From positions 1 to 45,096 of the forward strand of contig JAZQCM010000029.1 of NCBI GenBank assembly GCA_045546275.1: a DNA stretch of 45,096 bases, in the 5' to 3' direction. Positions 1 through 8,871 of this stretch are shown in pieces. Positions within the stretch are counted from its first letter, which is position 1; each line of letters begins with the position of its first letter. Origin of the DNA: RGIG1927 sp045546275. GTDB taxonomy: Bacteria > Bacillota > Clostridia > UMGS1883. The position numbers were made by a program, and so were the translations under genes. Below the pieces are notes generated by a model, which was not told the origin of the DNA, did not search any database, and saw nothing but the letters and a program-made list of their open reading frames with translations.

Positions 1-1854
1 CGTGACCCCGCTACAGGCGAAAAGAAGCTTATGGGTGAATTCCTCGTTAACGCACAGGGCGAAGACGTTGTTGCAGGTGTTCGTACACCTATGCCCATTG
101 CTGAAATGGCTGAAAAGTTCCCCGAAGCATTCGCACAGTTCCAGGAAGTTTGCTCCATTCTTGAAAATCACTACAGAGATATGCAGGATATGGAATTTAC
201 AGTTGAAAACCGTAAGCTCTATATGCTCCAGACAAGAAATGGTAAGAGAACAGCTCAGGCTGCTCTTAAGATTGCGTGTGACCTCGTTGATGAAGGTATG
301 AGAACAGAACAGGAAGCTGTTGCTATGATCGACCCCAGAAACCTCGACACACTCCTTCACCCCCAGTTCGACCAGAAGGCTCTCAAGGCCGCTACACCCA
401 TGGGTAAGGGTCTTGGCGCTTCTCCCGGTGCTGCTTGCGGTAAGGTTGTATTCACAGCTGACGACGCAGTTGCATGGAACGAAAAGGGTGAAAAGGTTGT
501 TCTTGTTCGTCTTGAAACATCTCCCGAAGATATCACAGGTATGAAGGCTGCTCAGGGTATCCTCACAGTTCGTGGTGGTATGACTTCTCACGCAGCAGTT
601 GTAGCTCGTGGTATGGGTACATGCTGTGTATCCGGTTGCGGCGACATCAAGATGGATGAAGAAAACAAGAAGTTTACTCTTGCAGGCAAGGTATTCAACG
701 AAGGCGATGAAATCTCCATCGATGGTACAACAGGTAACATCTACGACGGTCTTATCCCCACAGTTGACGCTTCTATCGCAGGCGAATTCGGTAGAATTAT
801 GGCTTGGGCTGACAAGTACAGAGTTCTTAAGGTAAGAACAAATGCAGATACACCCCAGGATGCTAAGAAGGCAAGAGAACTTGGTGCAGAAGGTATCGGC
901 CTTTGCCGTACAGAGCACATGTTCTTCGAAGCTGACAGAATTGCAGCATTCCGTGAAATGATCTGCTCCGATACAGTTGAAGAAAGAGAAGCAGCTCTTG
1001 AAAAAATCGAACCCATGCAGCAGGCTGACTTTGAAGCACTTTACGAAGCACTTGAAGGTTGCCCCGTAACAATCCGTTTCTTGGATCCCCCGCTCCATGA
1101 ATTCGTTCCCACTGAAGAAGCTGACATTGAAGCTCTTGCAAAGGCTCAGAATAAGAGCGTTGAAGACATTAAGAACATCATCGCTTCTCTCCACGAATTC
1201 AACCCCATGATGGGTCACCGTGGTTGCCGTCTTGCTGTAACATATCCTGAAATTGCTAAGATGCAGACAAAGGCTGTTATCAAGGCTGCTATCAACGTTC
1301 AGAAGAAGCATGCTGACTGGAAGGTTCTTCCCGAAATCATGATTCCTCTTACAGGCGATATTAAGGAACTTAAGTTCGTTAAGGACGTAGTTGTAGCTAC
1401 AGCTGACGCAGTTATCGCAGAAGCTGGCGTTGAAATCGAATACGAAGTAGGTACAATGATTGAAATTCCTCGTGCATGTCTTACAAGTGAAGACATTGCT
1501 AAGGAAGCTGAATTCTTCTGCTTCGGTACAAACGACCTTACACAGATGACATACGGCTTCTCCCGTGATGACGCTGGTAAGTTCCTCGACGCTTACTACG
1601 ACAAGAAGATCTTCGAAAACGATCCCTTCGCTAAGCTCGACCAGACAGGTGTTGGTAAGCTTATGGAAATGGCTGTTGCAGGCGGTAAGAAGGTTAGACC
1701 CGAAATGCACCTCGGTATCTGTGGTGAACATGGTGGCGACCCCTCTTCTGTTGAATTCTGCCACAAGATCGGTCTTTCCTATGTATCTTGTTCTCCCTTC
1801 CGTGTTCCGATTGCTCGTCTTGCAGCAGCACAGGCAGCTATCGCTGAAATGTAA
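1..1854 (+). CDS. ppdK: Pyruvate, phosphate dikinase, C-terminal part (5' end outside window)
   Basis: Interconverts pyruvate + ATP + Pi and PEP + AMP + PPi, in the cytosol; in anaerobes it often works in the glycolytic direction or in PEP supply. The frame is open from base 1, so about 617 residues are visible against roughly 870-900 for the family; the N-terminal ATP-grasp part is missing. The phosphohistidine motif GGMTSHAAVVARG lies near bases 571-609. The PEP/pyruvate-binding barrel follows, with GLCRTEHMFF near 900, FCFGTNDLTQMTYG near 1516 and the catalytic-Cys segment LGICGEHGGDP near 1711. Codon choice is strongly biased (AAG, GTT, GCT, CTT), as in a highly expressed gene and unlike most neighbours. 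A hairpin terminator follows. The family call is very secure. Confidence 0.97.
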   Translation, partial: RDPATGEKKLMGEFLVNAQGEDVVAGVRTPMPIAEMAEKFPEAFAQFQEVCSILENHYRDMQDMEFTVENRKLYMLQTRNGKRTAQAALKIACDLVDEGMRTEQEAVAMIDPRNLDTLLHPQFDQKALKAATPMGKGLGASPGAACGKVVFTADDAVAWNEKGEKVVLVRLETSPEDITGMKAAQGILTVRGGMTSHAAVVARGMGTCCVSGCGDIKMDEENKKFTLAGKVFNEGDEISIDGTTGNIYDGLIPTVDASIAGEFGRIMAWADKYRVLKVRTNADTPQDAKKARELGAEGIGLCRTEHMFFEADRIAAFREMICSDTVEEREAALEKIEPMQQADFEALYEALEGCPVTIRFLDPPLHEFVPTEEADIEALAKAQNKSVEDIKNIIASLHEFNPMMGHRGCRLAVTYPEIAKMQTKAVIKAAINVQKKHADWKVLPEIMIPLTGDIKELKFVKDVVVATADAVIAEAGVEIEYEVGTMIEIPRACLTSEDIAKEAEFFCFGTNDLTQMTYGFSRDDAGKFLDAYYDKKIFENDPFAKLDQTGVGKLMEMAVAGGKKVRPEMHLGICGEHGGDPSSVEFCHKIGLSYVSCSPFRVPIARLAAAQAAIAEM

Positions 1855-1886
1855 TTTTAGAACACGAAAAGCGAAACTAAATAATA

Positions 1887-1917
1887 AAGCCCTCCGCATT
1901 TGCGGAGGGCTTTTTGT
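1887..1917. terminator. Bidirectional intrinsic terminator between ppdK and the GH13 gene
   Basis: GCCCTCCGCA (1889-1898) pairs perfectly with TGCGGAGGGC (1901-1910). T residues follow on the + strand and A residues precede it, so it can serve both the rightward ppdK and the leftward GH13 gene. Confidence 0.9.
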
Positions 1918-1925
1918 GTAAAAAA

Positions 1926-3566
1926 TCAGTTAAAGCTTTTTACCCAGTTTATGAGGGAGCCTTGGTGGTTGTTGTCATAAACTGTTTTTTTCATGTAGTC
2001 TGTTACGGGGCCGTTTTTTGCCATTTTGTTTAAGATTGCCTGTTGGAGCTCTTCAATTGTCATATCCTCGTATGACTTGTTTTGGGGAACTTTAACAGGT
2101 TCTTTTTTTGCAGCCTTTACGTAGACCTCTTTTACAGGTTCTGCTAAGGGTTCCTTCACTTCAAAAGTTTTCACAGCTTCGGGAGCTTTTTCAAGCTTTA
2201 CGGGTTTTATAGGCTCTGACGCTTTTACACTACTTTTTACGGGCACAAAAATTTCGCCTGAATTTGCTTTTATTGTTATGCTTAAACTGCCGTTGCAAAC
2301 TGCCTTTGTGCCGAAAATTGCGCCAATGTATTCACCCTGGGGTGCGTTGAAAGAAACGGTAACATCATTAGTGGAATTATTAACTGCAACAAACACGCTT
2401 TCGCCGTTGTAATTACGGCTGAACACGTACTGCTCACAGGTAAGCTTAACTTCCTTATAGTCACCGTAGGAAAGTGGCATGCTTTCTTTGCGGATTTTTC
2501 CTAAACGGGCAATAAGCTTAACGCTGTCGGAGGTTTTTGCTTTTTCAGAATATTCTTCATAGGGAAGATAAGGACGGAGCGAATCGTCGGAATAACGTTC
2601 TTTTTTGCCCTCTAAAGCAAATTCCGAACCATAATAAACCGATGGAATACCGGGGAGGGTGTACAAAAGAATGTGTACGGGAGTAAAGTTGTTTTTATTT
2701 GTAAGCTTTGTGTATATACGCTCAACGTCGTGATTGTCAACAAAGTTGTACAAATTCAGCTTGTTGCCAAACATGTCATTAAGGCGTTTTACCGTGTGGG
2801 CAATTTCAAAATAGTTTTTGTCGTTGTGCCCCGAATACAAAGCCTTGTGGAGTTGGTAGTTTGTAACGGAGTGGAGTGTGCCCTCGTTTGCCCAGCGACT
2901 GTAGTCGCCATGGATAACCTCGCCCATAAGCCAGAAGTCTTCCTTTACTTCGTTGGCAACCTTTCTGAGTGCTTGCATGTAGTTTAAATCCAACACATCT
3001 GCCGCATCCAGTCTTATGCCGTCAATATCAAATTCCTTTACCCAAAAACGGATAACATCACAAATGTAGTCGCGCACAGCCTGATTGTGTTGGTTTAATT
3101 TTGCAAGCAGGTTGTAACCACCCCAGTTGTCGTAGGAAAAACCGTCGTTATATTCGTTGTTGCCCCAAAAATTCACATTGCAATACCAGTCCCTATAAGG
3201 GGAGTTTTCACGGTTTTTCTGAATGTCACGGAATGCAAAAAAGTCACGTCCCGTGTGGTTAAAAACACCGTCTAAAATGACCTTAATGCCCTTTTTGTGG
3301 CAAAGAGATACAAATTCTGTCAAATCAGAATTTTCACCAAGACGACTGTCAAGTTTTTTGTAATCAGTTGTTTCGTAGCCGTGACCTACGGATTCAAAAA
3401 GTGGACCGATATAAATTGCGGTAAAACCGCATTCTTTTATGTGGTCAATCCATGGAAAGAGCGTGCGTAACCTTTTAACAGGTTCTTTATAGCTGTTTTG
3501 TTTTTCTGCACCTGTCATTCCCAAGGGATAAATGTGATAAAATACTGCTTCGTCGAACCACGCCAT
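1926..3566 (-). CDS. GH13 alpha-amylase-family enzyme with a charged C-terminal tail
   Basis: Cytosolic (no signal peptide) alpha-glucan-active enzyme of the alpha-amylase / maltodextrin-glucosidase type; the exact substrate is unknown. The (beta/alpha)8 motifs are intact: LDGVFNH near residue 98, GIRLDAAD with nucleophile Asp187, GEVIHG with acid/base Glu216, and FVDNHD with Asp280. A beta-sandwich domain ends near residue 443. After that comes an unusual extension of about 100 residues: a Lys/Pro/Glu/Val-rich linker (about 444-495) and a short terminal segment (about 496-546) starting SYEDMTIEELQQAIL. ATG at 3566 is chosen because GGAGG sits 9 bases upstream; an in-frame TTG 15 bases further out lacks its own site. 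It has its own promoter and is separated by a terminator from the upstream ROK operon. Confidence 0.9.
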   Translation of the reverse strand: MAWFDEAVFYHIYPLGMTGAEKQNSYKEPVKRLRTLFPWIDHIKECGFTAIYIGPLFESVGHGYETTDYKKLDSRLGENSDLTEFVSLCHKKGIKVILDGVFNHTGRDFFAFRDIQKNRENSPYRDWYCNVNFWGNNEYNDGFSYDNWGGYNLLAKLNQHNQAVRDYICDVIRFWVKEFDIDGIRLDAADVLDLNYMQALRKVANEVKEDFWLMGEVIHGDYSRWANEGTLHSVTNYQLHKALYSGHNDKNYFEIAHTVKRLNDMFGNKLNLYNFVDNHDVERIYTKLTNKNNFTPVHILLYTLPGIPSVYYGSEFALEGKKERYSDDSLRPYLPYEEYSEKAKTSDSVKLIARLGKIRKESMPLSYGDYKEVKLTCEQYVFSRNYNGESVFVAVNNSTNDVTVSFNAPQGEYIGAIFGTKAVCNGSLSITIKANSGEIFVPVKSSVKASEPIKPVKLEKAPEAVKTFEVKEPLAEPVKEVYVKAAKKEPVKVPQNKSYEDMTIEELQQAILNKMAKNGPVTDYMKKTVYDNNHQGSLINWVKSFN

Positions 3567-3597
3567 GTTGTAAGCCTCCAAAAAAATAATTTAATTA

Positions 3598-3626
3598 ATT
3601 ATAGCATGAATATGGAAAAATGTCTA
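3598..3626 (-). promoter_or_regulatory. Sigma-A-type promoter of the GH13 gene
   Basis: On the minus strand, TAGACA (3621-3626), a 17-base spacer and a perfect TATAAT (3598-3603), about 32 bases before the ATG. Confidence 0.65.
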
Positions 3627-3670
3627 CAAAATAAAAGAATAGCAACAGTTTTTTTACCATTGCCATTCTT
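3625..3670 (-). terminator. Terminator of the transporter-GH2-ROK operon
   Basis: Read leftward, AAGAATGGCAA (3660-3670) pairs with TTGCTATTCTT (3635-3645), with one G-T mismatch, and runs into a T-rich tract TTTTATTTTGT. It lies just after the ROK stop and before the GH13 promoter. Confidence 0.6.
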
Positions 3671-3686
3671 TACAGGAGGGAATCAA

Positions 3687-4637
3687 TTATAAGAACTTTT
3701 GTTTTTTTGCTGCCATTGCGGCGCCAACAATACCGGCGTCATTAAAAAGCCTTGCTACTTCAATTTTTGTTCTGGGCTCTGTTTTATTGAATTCATATTT
3801 TTCAACAAAGTCACGAATTGGTTTAAGGATAGTGTCGCCTTCACAGCTTATGCCTCCACCAATAACAACTGTTTCTGGCTGAAATATATTTATAAGATTC
3901 ACAATACCTTCAGCAACATTTGTAATATAGTTGTCGCGAACTTCGATTGCAGCTTTATCGTCCTTGGCGGCACAATCAAATGCAGTAAAACCGGTTACAT
4001 TGCCATGAATATCGACCCATTTGTGCATTCTTGAGTCGGGACATTCAGCCATCTTCTTCTTAGTCTGATTAATAAGCGCGGTTACAGATGCATAGGCTTC
4101 GTAACAACCTTTTCTTCCGCAAGCGCATTTTTCGCCATTCATATGAATTACATGGTGGCCGATTTCGCCACCGGCACCATTAAAACCACGAAAAATTTTG
4201 CCTTTTATTACAATCCCACCACCAACGCCCGTGCCGAGGGTTACCATAAGAAAATTATCTTTGCGCGGATCCTGAACAAAATATTCTCCATAGGCAGCTG
4301 CATTTGCATCGTTTTCTAAGTTTATCGGAATGTCTATATACTTCCTGAACTCACTCGCTATGGGAGCATTTTCCATGTTGAGATTAGCAGCTCTGACCAC
4401 AACACCGTTATCATTGTCAATATTGCCCGGAATGCCAATTCCGATAACTTTGATATCGGCAAGGTTTTTGCCGGCAGAAGAAGTAACTTTGTTAGTAAGT
4501 ATTGCCATATCCTTGACAATTTCAGTCCAATGACGTTCGCGAAGAGTAGGGGTGGACGCATGGGCAACAATGTTACCATTTTTATCAACTAAGCCTACGG
4601 CGATGTTTGTACCGCCTAAATCAATACCGATATACAT
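3687..4637 (-). CDS. ROK-family sugar kinase (glucokinase-like)
   Basis: Phosphorylates a hexose with ATP in the cytosol, most likely glucose freed by the neighbouring glycosidases. 316 residues, the usual length. The phosphate motif DLGGTN is at residues 6-11, the catalytic Asp110 lies in LENDANAAAYGEY, and TLGTGVGGG follows. The ROK zinc site is complete: GEIGHH (157-162) with CACGRKGC (171-178). It has no N-terminal HTH, so it is a kinase rather than a ROK repressor. The ATG at 4637 follows GAAAGGA; a TTG three codons earlier is an alternative. It is the last gene of the operon, 17 bases after the GH2 stop. Fructokinase or an N-acetylhexosamine kinase cannot be excluded. Confidence 0.9.
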   Translation of the reverse strand: MYIGIDLGGTNIAVGLVDKNGNIVAHASTPTLRERHWTEIVKDMAILTNKVTSSAGKNLADIKVIGIGIPGNIDNDNGVVVRAANLNMENAPIASEFRKYIDIPINLENDANAAAYGEYFVQDPRKDNFLMVTLGTGVGGGIVIKGKIFRGFNGAGGEIGHHVIHMNGEKCACGRKGCYEAYASVTALINQTKKKMAECPDSRMHKWVDIHGNVTGFTAFDCAAKDDKAAIEVRDNYITNVAEGIVNLINIFQPETVVIGGGISCEGDTILKPIRDFVEKYEFNKTEPRTKIEVARLFNDAGIVGAAMAAKKQKFL

Positions 4638-4654
4638 AATGAACAATCCTTTCG

Positions 4655-7225
4655 TTAAAAAGTAAATTTGAATGTGTTTTTATATTTTTTAGGTATTTCG
4701 TAATCCTTGGATAAATCAGGACCACAAGATTTGGAGCCTACACCACGCATTGCAAGATCTATACAAACATTGACAAAGTTGTTATCTTTTAATTCAAAAG
4801 AGTGCATGGTTTCTCTTAATTGTGAAGTTGTAAACGGATTTACCGAGCATGAGAAGGGCTTTTCGGATGTTACTTTAAATAAATCCTTAACAGCTAAATA
4901 TTTACATGCGTAGTGACTGCCTGATTCTTGGGGGCGGATATATTTATGGTCATAGTTTTCCTGTGCAGAGCTTACGTAATAGCCATAATCGCAAGCAACA
5001 TGTTTATCCACATAACTCTCCGAGGGACCAAATCCAACATAAGAGAAATTACTGTGCGCCTTATCAACGCCAAATTCGATGCCAAAACGGGGAAAGCTTT
5101 CCACGTAGTCAGCAAGAGTATATTCAATGGTTGCGGTGAGCTGATTGCCTAAAACTGTGTAGAATAATTCAAATTCGGCTGCGGGAATAAGGCAATTTGC
5201 GGCAAGAACCCCCTTGAATTTATATGTATTCTCAGTTTTTTCACAAGTGAATATATGGGGAGTACAGGATTCGAGATGACAACGGTCTATCCAATGAGGA
5301 ACAAGTTCGCGGTCATTATCTGTATATCTTGTTATATTAAAGTGAATAGGGGTGCGTAGAACTTCATTTCCGTCTGCCTTAATAGAAGTTATTTCTCCCG
5401 TGTGCTCATTTACTTCAATAGCAATTGCTGATGAAAACTTATATGTGCTTGCGGGAATTTCCACATCACAAACTTCAGAATGAGTTCTTCCTCCATAAAC
5501 AGCTTTCATTTCAAGAGCATTTGATTTGATTTTTCTGTCGGGTGTAAGAAGCCCGTCGGCACAAAAATTACCGTCATGTTCCGGTTCTTTAAAGTCACCG
5601 CCATAAAGAAATCCTTTATCGGTTTTAATTCCGTGATCTGCCCATTCCCAAACAAAAGCGCCCATCATCTGTTCATTATTATAAATAATATCCCAATATT
5701 CAGCTATATCGCCACAGCTGTTGCCCATGGCATGGGTGTATTCGCAAAGAACAAAGGGGCGGGTCTCCTTTTCGTTGTTAAGAACATCAGAATAAATTTT
5801 TTCAAAGCTGGGATACATCATGCTGACCATATCAACCAGTTCGCTGTAATAGTACTTGGGGTCTGCATTCTGCAATCCTTCGTAATGAACGGGACGAGTA
5901 TTATCTCTATCTTTTATGTAACGTGCCCCATCAAAAAATGCCTTGCCAAAAGAAGATTCGTTGCCAAGAGACCAGATAATTACACTGGGGCGATTTTTGT
6001 CACGTTCGACAAGAGCAATATGTCTGTCTGTAATACCGGGAGTAAAAAATTCGTTTTCAGCATATTCCGCCCAAAGGTCAAGGTCATATCTGCCATCACG
6101 ACTACATGCTCCGTGCATTTCCAGGTCAGCTTCGTCCATAACATATATACCAAAAGTATCGCAGAGCATATAAAATTCGGGGCTGTTGGGATAGTGGGAT
6201 GTTCTTACGGCGTTAACATTTAACTCTTTCATCAAATGAATATCCTTTGCCAGATCTTCAAGACTCACCGTAGCTGCCGTTTCGCAATGAAAATCGTGAC
6301 GATTAACACCTTTAAGTTTTACCGGCTTGCCGTTGATCTTGAACACTTTGCCATCAATAGACACCTCTCTGAAACCAACGCTTTCAATGATTTTTTCGCC
6401 ATTGGCACAAAGTTCTGCAGTGTAAAGGAAAGGATTTTCTGCAGCCCAAAGCTTTACATTTGGTATTGTGATTTCAGCCTTACCGTTAACTGGAGCTGTT
6501 GCCTCCTTTCCTTCTAAAGTAACAGTAATATCAACAGGGCTTTCGTTAATAAGTGTGAAAATGCCTTTGTCGCCGGAAATCGTTGTTTCAATTTTATAAT
6601 CAGTAATATGCTTTTCCGGGCGGGTAAGCATATATACATTCCTGAATATACCCGAAAAACGGAATTTGTCCTGACATTCAAGATAGGTTGAAATACACCA
6701 TTTTAAAACGAGAACGTCAATTGTGTTTTCACCGTTAACAGCAATATCTGTTATGTCAAATTCGCTTGTTGCGTGAGATATTTGAGAATAACCCTTAAAC
6801 TGACCGTTGATATATATGTAAAATGCACTGTCAACACCTTCGAAGTTGATGTAATATCGTTCGCCGCTTTGCTTTTTTATGTTAAAGGTGCGGCGATAAT
6901 GCCAACAGGGATTTTCGTAAGGTAGATGCGGTAGCATAACAGGGAAGGGATATCTTATGTTAAGATACTGTATATGGTCATAACCGTGCATCTGAACACA
7001 TGCAGGAACAGGGATGGAATCTTCGAGCTTTTCATTAACATTGAAATCTTCAACGTGCGAAAGCTGTTTTATTTGCCATACGCCATCTAAAGATGTAAAA
7101 CGTGAACTGGAGGTGCGGTCTAAAATCCCATATTTTGTTCCGACGATATCTTCTTTTGCAAACGGAATGTAATAGCTCCTATGAGGCGTTGTTCCTATTC
7201 TGTCAAACTTTTCATATTCTCTCAT
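4655..7225 (-). CDS. lacZ: GH2 beta-galactosidase, cytosolic
   Basis: Hydrolyses terminal beta-galactosides. 856 residues without signal peptide, shorter than E. coli LacZ (about 1020) but normal for many Firmicutes GH2 enzymes. Order: jelly-roll sugar-binding domain (about 40-205), Ig-like domain (about 205-290), TIM barrel (about 290-580) and a C-terminal small-chain-like beta domain. Acid/base Glu423 lies in IIWSLGNESS and nucleophile Glu495 in LCEYTHAMGNS; RTSHYPNSP and DEADLEMHG are further LacZ-type barrel motifs. ATG at 7225 is preceded by GAGGAGG, which overlaps the stop of the upstream transporter, so the two are probably translationally coupled. An in-frame TTG at 7240 lies before this site and is unlikely to be the start. 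Linkage to a GPH symporter supports a galactoside role. Confidence 0.92.
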   Translation of the reverse strand: MREYEKFDRIGTTPHRSYYIPFAKEDIVGTKYGILDRTSSSRFTSLDGVWQIKQLSHVEDFNVNEKLEDSIPVPACVQMHGYDHIQYLNIRYPFPVMLPHLPYENPCWHYRRTFNIKKQSGERYYINFEGVDSAFYIYINGQFKGYSQISHATSEFDITDIAVNGENTIDVLVLKWCISTYLECQDKFRFSGIFRNVYMLTRPEKHITDYKIETTISGDKGIFTLINESPVDITVTLEGKEATAPVNGKAEITIPNVKLWAAENPFLYTAELCANGEKIIESVGFREVSIDGKVFKINGKPVKLKGVNRHDFHCETAATVSLEDLAKDIHLMKELNVNAVRTSHYPNSPEFYMLCDTFGIYVMDEADLEMHGACSRDGRYDLDLWAEYAENEFFTPGITDRHIALVERDKNRPSVIIWSLGNESSFGKAFFDGARYIKDRDNTRPVHYEGLQNADPKYYYSELVDMVSMMYPSFEKIYSDVLNNEKETRPFVLCEYTHAMGNSCGDIAEYWDIIYNNEQMMGAFVWEWADHGIKTDKGFLYGGDFKEPEHDGNFCADGLLTPDRKIKSNALEMKAVYGGRTHSEVCDVEIPASTYKFSSAIAIEVNEHTGEITSIKADGNEVLRTPIHFNITRYTDNDRELVPHWIDRCHLESCTPHIFTCEKTENTYKFKGVLAANCLIPAAEFELFYTVLGNQLTATIEYTLADYVESFPRFGIEFGVDKAHSNFSYVGFGPSESYVDKHVACDYGYYVSSAQENYDHKYIRPQESGSHYACKYLAVKDLFKVTSEKPFSCSVNPFTTSQLRETMHSFELKDNNFVNVCIDLAMRGVGSKSCGPDLSKDYEIPKKYKNTFKFTF

Positions 7226-7236
7226 GATGAGCCTCC

Positions 7237-8631
7237 TCAAATATTGCCGTAAACGGTGTCAAGTTCGGTAATATGTTTATTCTTCATGAGCTCCTTGTTT
7301 GCTTTTTCAACCTTGAGCTGAGAAAGGAGGAGAGTAACTAAAACGCAGATAATGGCAGGTGCCCAAAGGTACAAGAACTGAAGCATGCTTATTGTTGCAG
7401 GTGTCTGTGTGACAGCATTTTCAATATAGCCTGCAGCGTCAAGAAGCCAACCGCAAATAGCAGTGCCGAATGCGCCGCCAAGCTTAATTCCAAGAGAGGA
7501 ACAAGAGTACATCATACCGTCGAGACGATGGCCGGTTGTGAGAGTTGTGTATTCGGAGCAAGAGGCGATGAGAGCGTTTACGTCACCCTGAAGAGGTGCA
7601 ATGCCTAATGTGGACAAAGCGGTGAATGCGAGCATCAAGGGGATATTGCCCATATATCCTGCGACCATAACTCCTAATCTGCCAATAGCAGCAACAATGT
7701 AACCAAATATATTCAGCTTATACATACCGCCCATTTTCTGAATAACCATAGGCAATGCAATTAATGCTACAACCATTGTAATGTTTATGGCAAGAGAAAG
7801 GTCACTGAAGAGACCTTCGTTGCCAAGAATGTATTTTGCATAATATGTGCCGATACCGATAACGGAGGCGTAGAGCTGGGTTAAAATATAGGTGACACAA
7901 ATGATAACATAGTATTTATTTTTTAAAAGTAACTTAAAGGATGTAAAGAAGTTGAGCTTATGCTCTTCTTCGCGTTCTTCTTCCATGCCCTCGTCTGCTT
8001 CGGGAAGTTCTTTAACTGAAAAAACGGAAATTGTGTTGGTAATTAAACCGATAACAGCGTAGATGATTGCAATGGTTCTCCAACCAAAAGCACCGCCTCC
8101 AAGCCAGTTTACAGCATAAATTGTGATAGCTTCAATAAATATTTTTGTTGCAAAGGCGAATATAAAGCGGAAGGAACCGAGCTGAACTCTTTCACTTGTG
8201 TTTTTGGTAATCAGTGCAGTAAGTGATGCATAAGCAATATTGTTAGCGGTGAAGAATACTGCATTGAGAAGTGTGTAAGAAATAAAGAAGAAAATATACT
8301 GTGCGGTTTCGCCCCAGCTCATAGGTATTGCAAAGCAGGCAATAAGTGAAACCGAACAGCCTATGTATGGCCAAAGCATCCAAGGACGAGCTTTACCCAT
8401 CTTTGTGTGTGTCTTATCTATCATTCTTCCGAAGAAAAAGTCTGATATGCCGTCAAAAATCTTTGAAACTGCAATTAAGGTGCTGACAATACCCATGCTA
8501 AGTCCAACCGTGTCGGTCAGATATATCATCATGAATGCGGTAAGCATTGCATATACACAGTTTCCTGCAACGTCGCCTGAACCGTAGCCTATTTTGTGAT
8601 ACCATTTCAAGTATTTTTTATTAGTGGTCAT
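7237..8631 (-). CDS. GPH-family sugar:cation symporter (MFS superfamily)
   Basis: Imports a glycoside by cation symport across the cytoplasmic membrane; probably a beta-galactoside, judging from the GH2 gene directly behind it. 464 residues with about twelve hydrophobic segments. The N-terminal stretch KIGYGSGDVAGN, the motif FDGISDFFFGRMIDKT and the following KARPWMLW are typical of glycoside-pentoside-hexuronide transporters (MelB, XynB, LacS type). It lacks the C-terminal PTS IIA domain of LacS. AAGGAG lies 8 bases before the ATG. First gene of the operon, divergent from an AraC regulator. The substrate is an inference from context. Confidence 0.9.
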   Translation of the reverse strand: MTTNKKYLKWYHKIGYGSGDVAGNCVYAMLTAFMMIYLTDTVGLSMGIVSTLIAVSKIFDGISDFFFGRMIDKTHTKMGKARPWMLWPYIGCSVSLIACFAIPMSWGETAQYIFFFISYTLLNAVFFTANNIAYASLTALITKNTSERVQLGSFRFIFAFATKIFIEAITIYAVNWLGGGAFGWRTIAIIYAVIGLITNTISVFSVKELPEADEGMEEEREEEHKLNFFTSFKLLLKNKYYVIICVTYILTQLYASVIGIGTYYAKYILGNEGLFSDLSLAINITMVVALIALPMVIQKMGGMYKLNIFGYIVAAIGRLGVMVAGYMGNIPLMLAFTALSTLGIAPLQGDVNALIASCSEYTTLTTGHRLDGMMYSCSSLGIKLGGAFGTAICGWLLDAAGYIENAVTQTPATISMLQFLYLWAPAIICVLVTLLLSQLKVEKANKELMKNKHITELDTVYGNI

Positions 8632-8714
8632 TTTTCATTCTCCTTATTTGTTAAATTGTTACGTTCGCATAAGGAAACAGGCCTCCGGATGCTTGATTTC
8701 CTTTTGTCACCTTT

Positions 8715-8744
8715 ATTATAAGACAAAAAAAGTCAAAAAGTCTA
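8715..8744 (-). promoter_or_regulatory. Candidate promoter and repeat region of the GPH-lacZ-ROK operon
   Basis: On the minus strand a perfect TATAAT (8715-8720) follows an 18-base spacer and a weak TAGACT (8739-8744). The spacer holds GACTTTTT repeated in tandem. A good -10 with a poor -35 fits an activator-dependent promoter under the divergent AraC protein; that link is inference. Confidence 0.45.
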
Positions 8745-8753
8745 TAAACACTC

Positions 8754-8783
8754 TTGCATTAAATATGCACAAAATGATACAAT
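8754..8783 (+). promoter_or_regulatory. Candidate promoter of the AraC gene
   Basis: TTGCAT (8754-8759), 18-base spacer, TACAAT (8778-8783). It lies back to back with the operon promoter, 10 bases apart. Confidence 0.45.
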
Positions 8784-8871
8784 AAAAGAGGAAAATCAGC
8801 GTGTGGATGGACAATATATAATTGTTTTCTGAAAAAGACTATATATTTTATGGTATAAGGGAGGATAAGTT

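Noticed and set aside
863..1141. Open frames antisense to ppdK
   Set aside because: They mirror the strong codon bias of ppdK, lack ribosome sites and show no motif.
5576..6223. 215-codon open frame antisense to the GH2 beta-galactosidase
   Set aside because: No ribosome site; residues are those expected from the reverse complement of a conserved enzyme.
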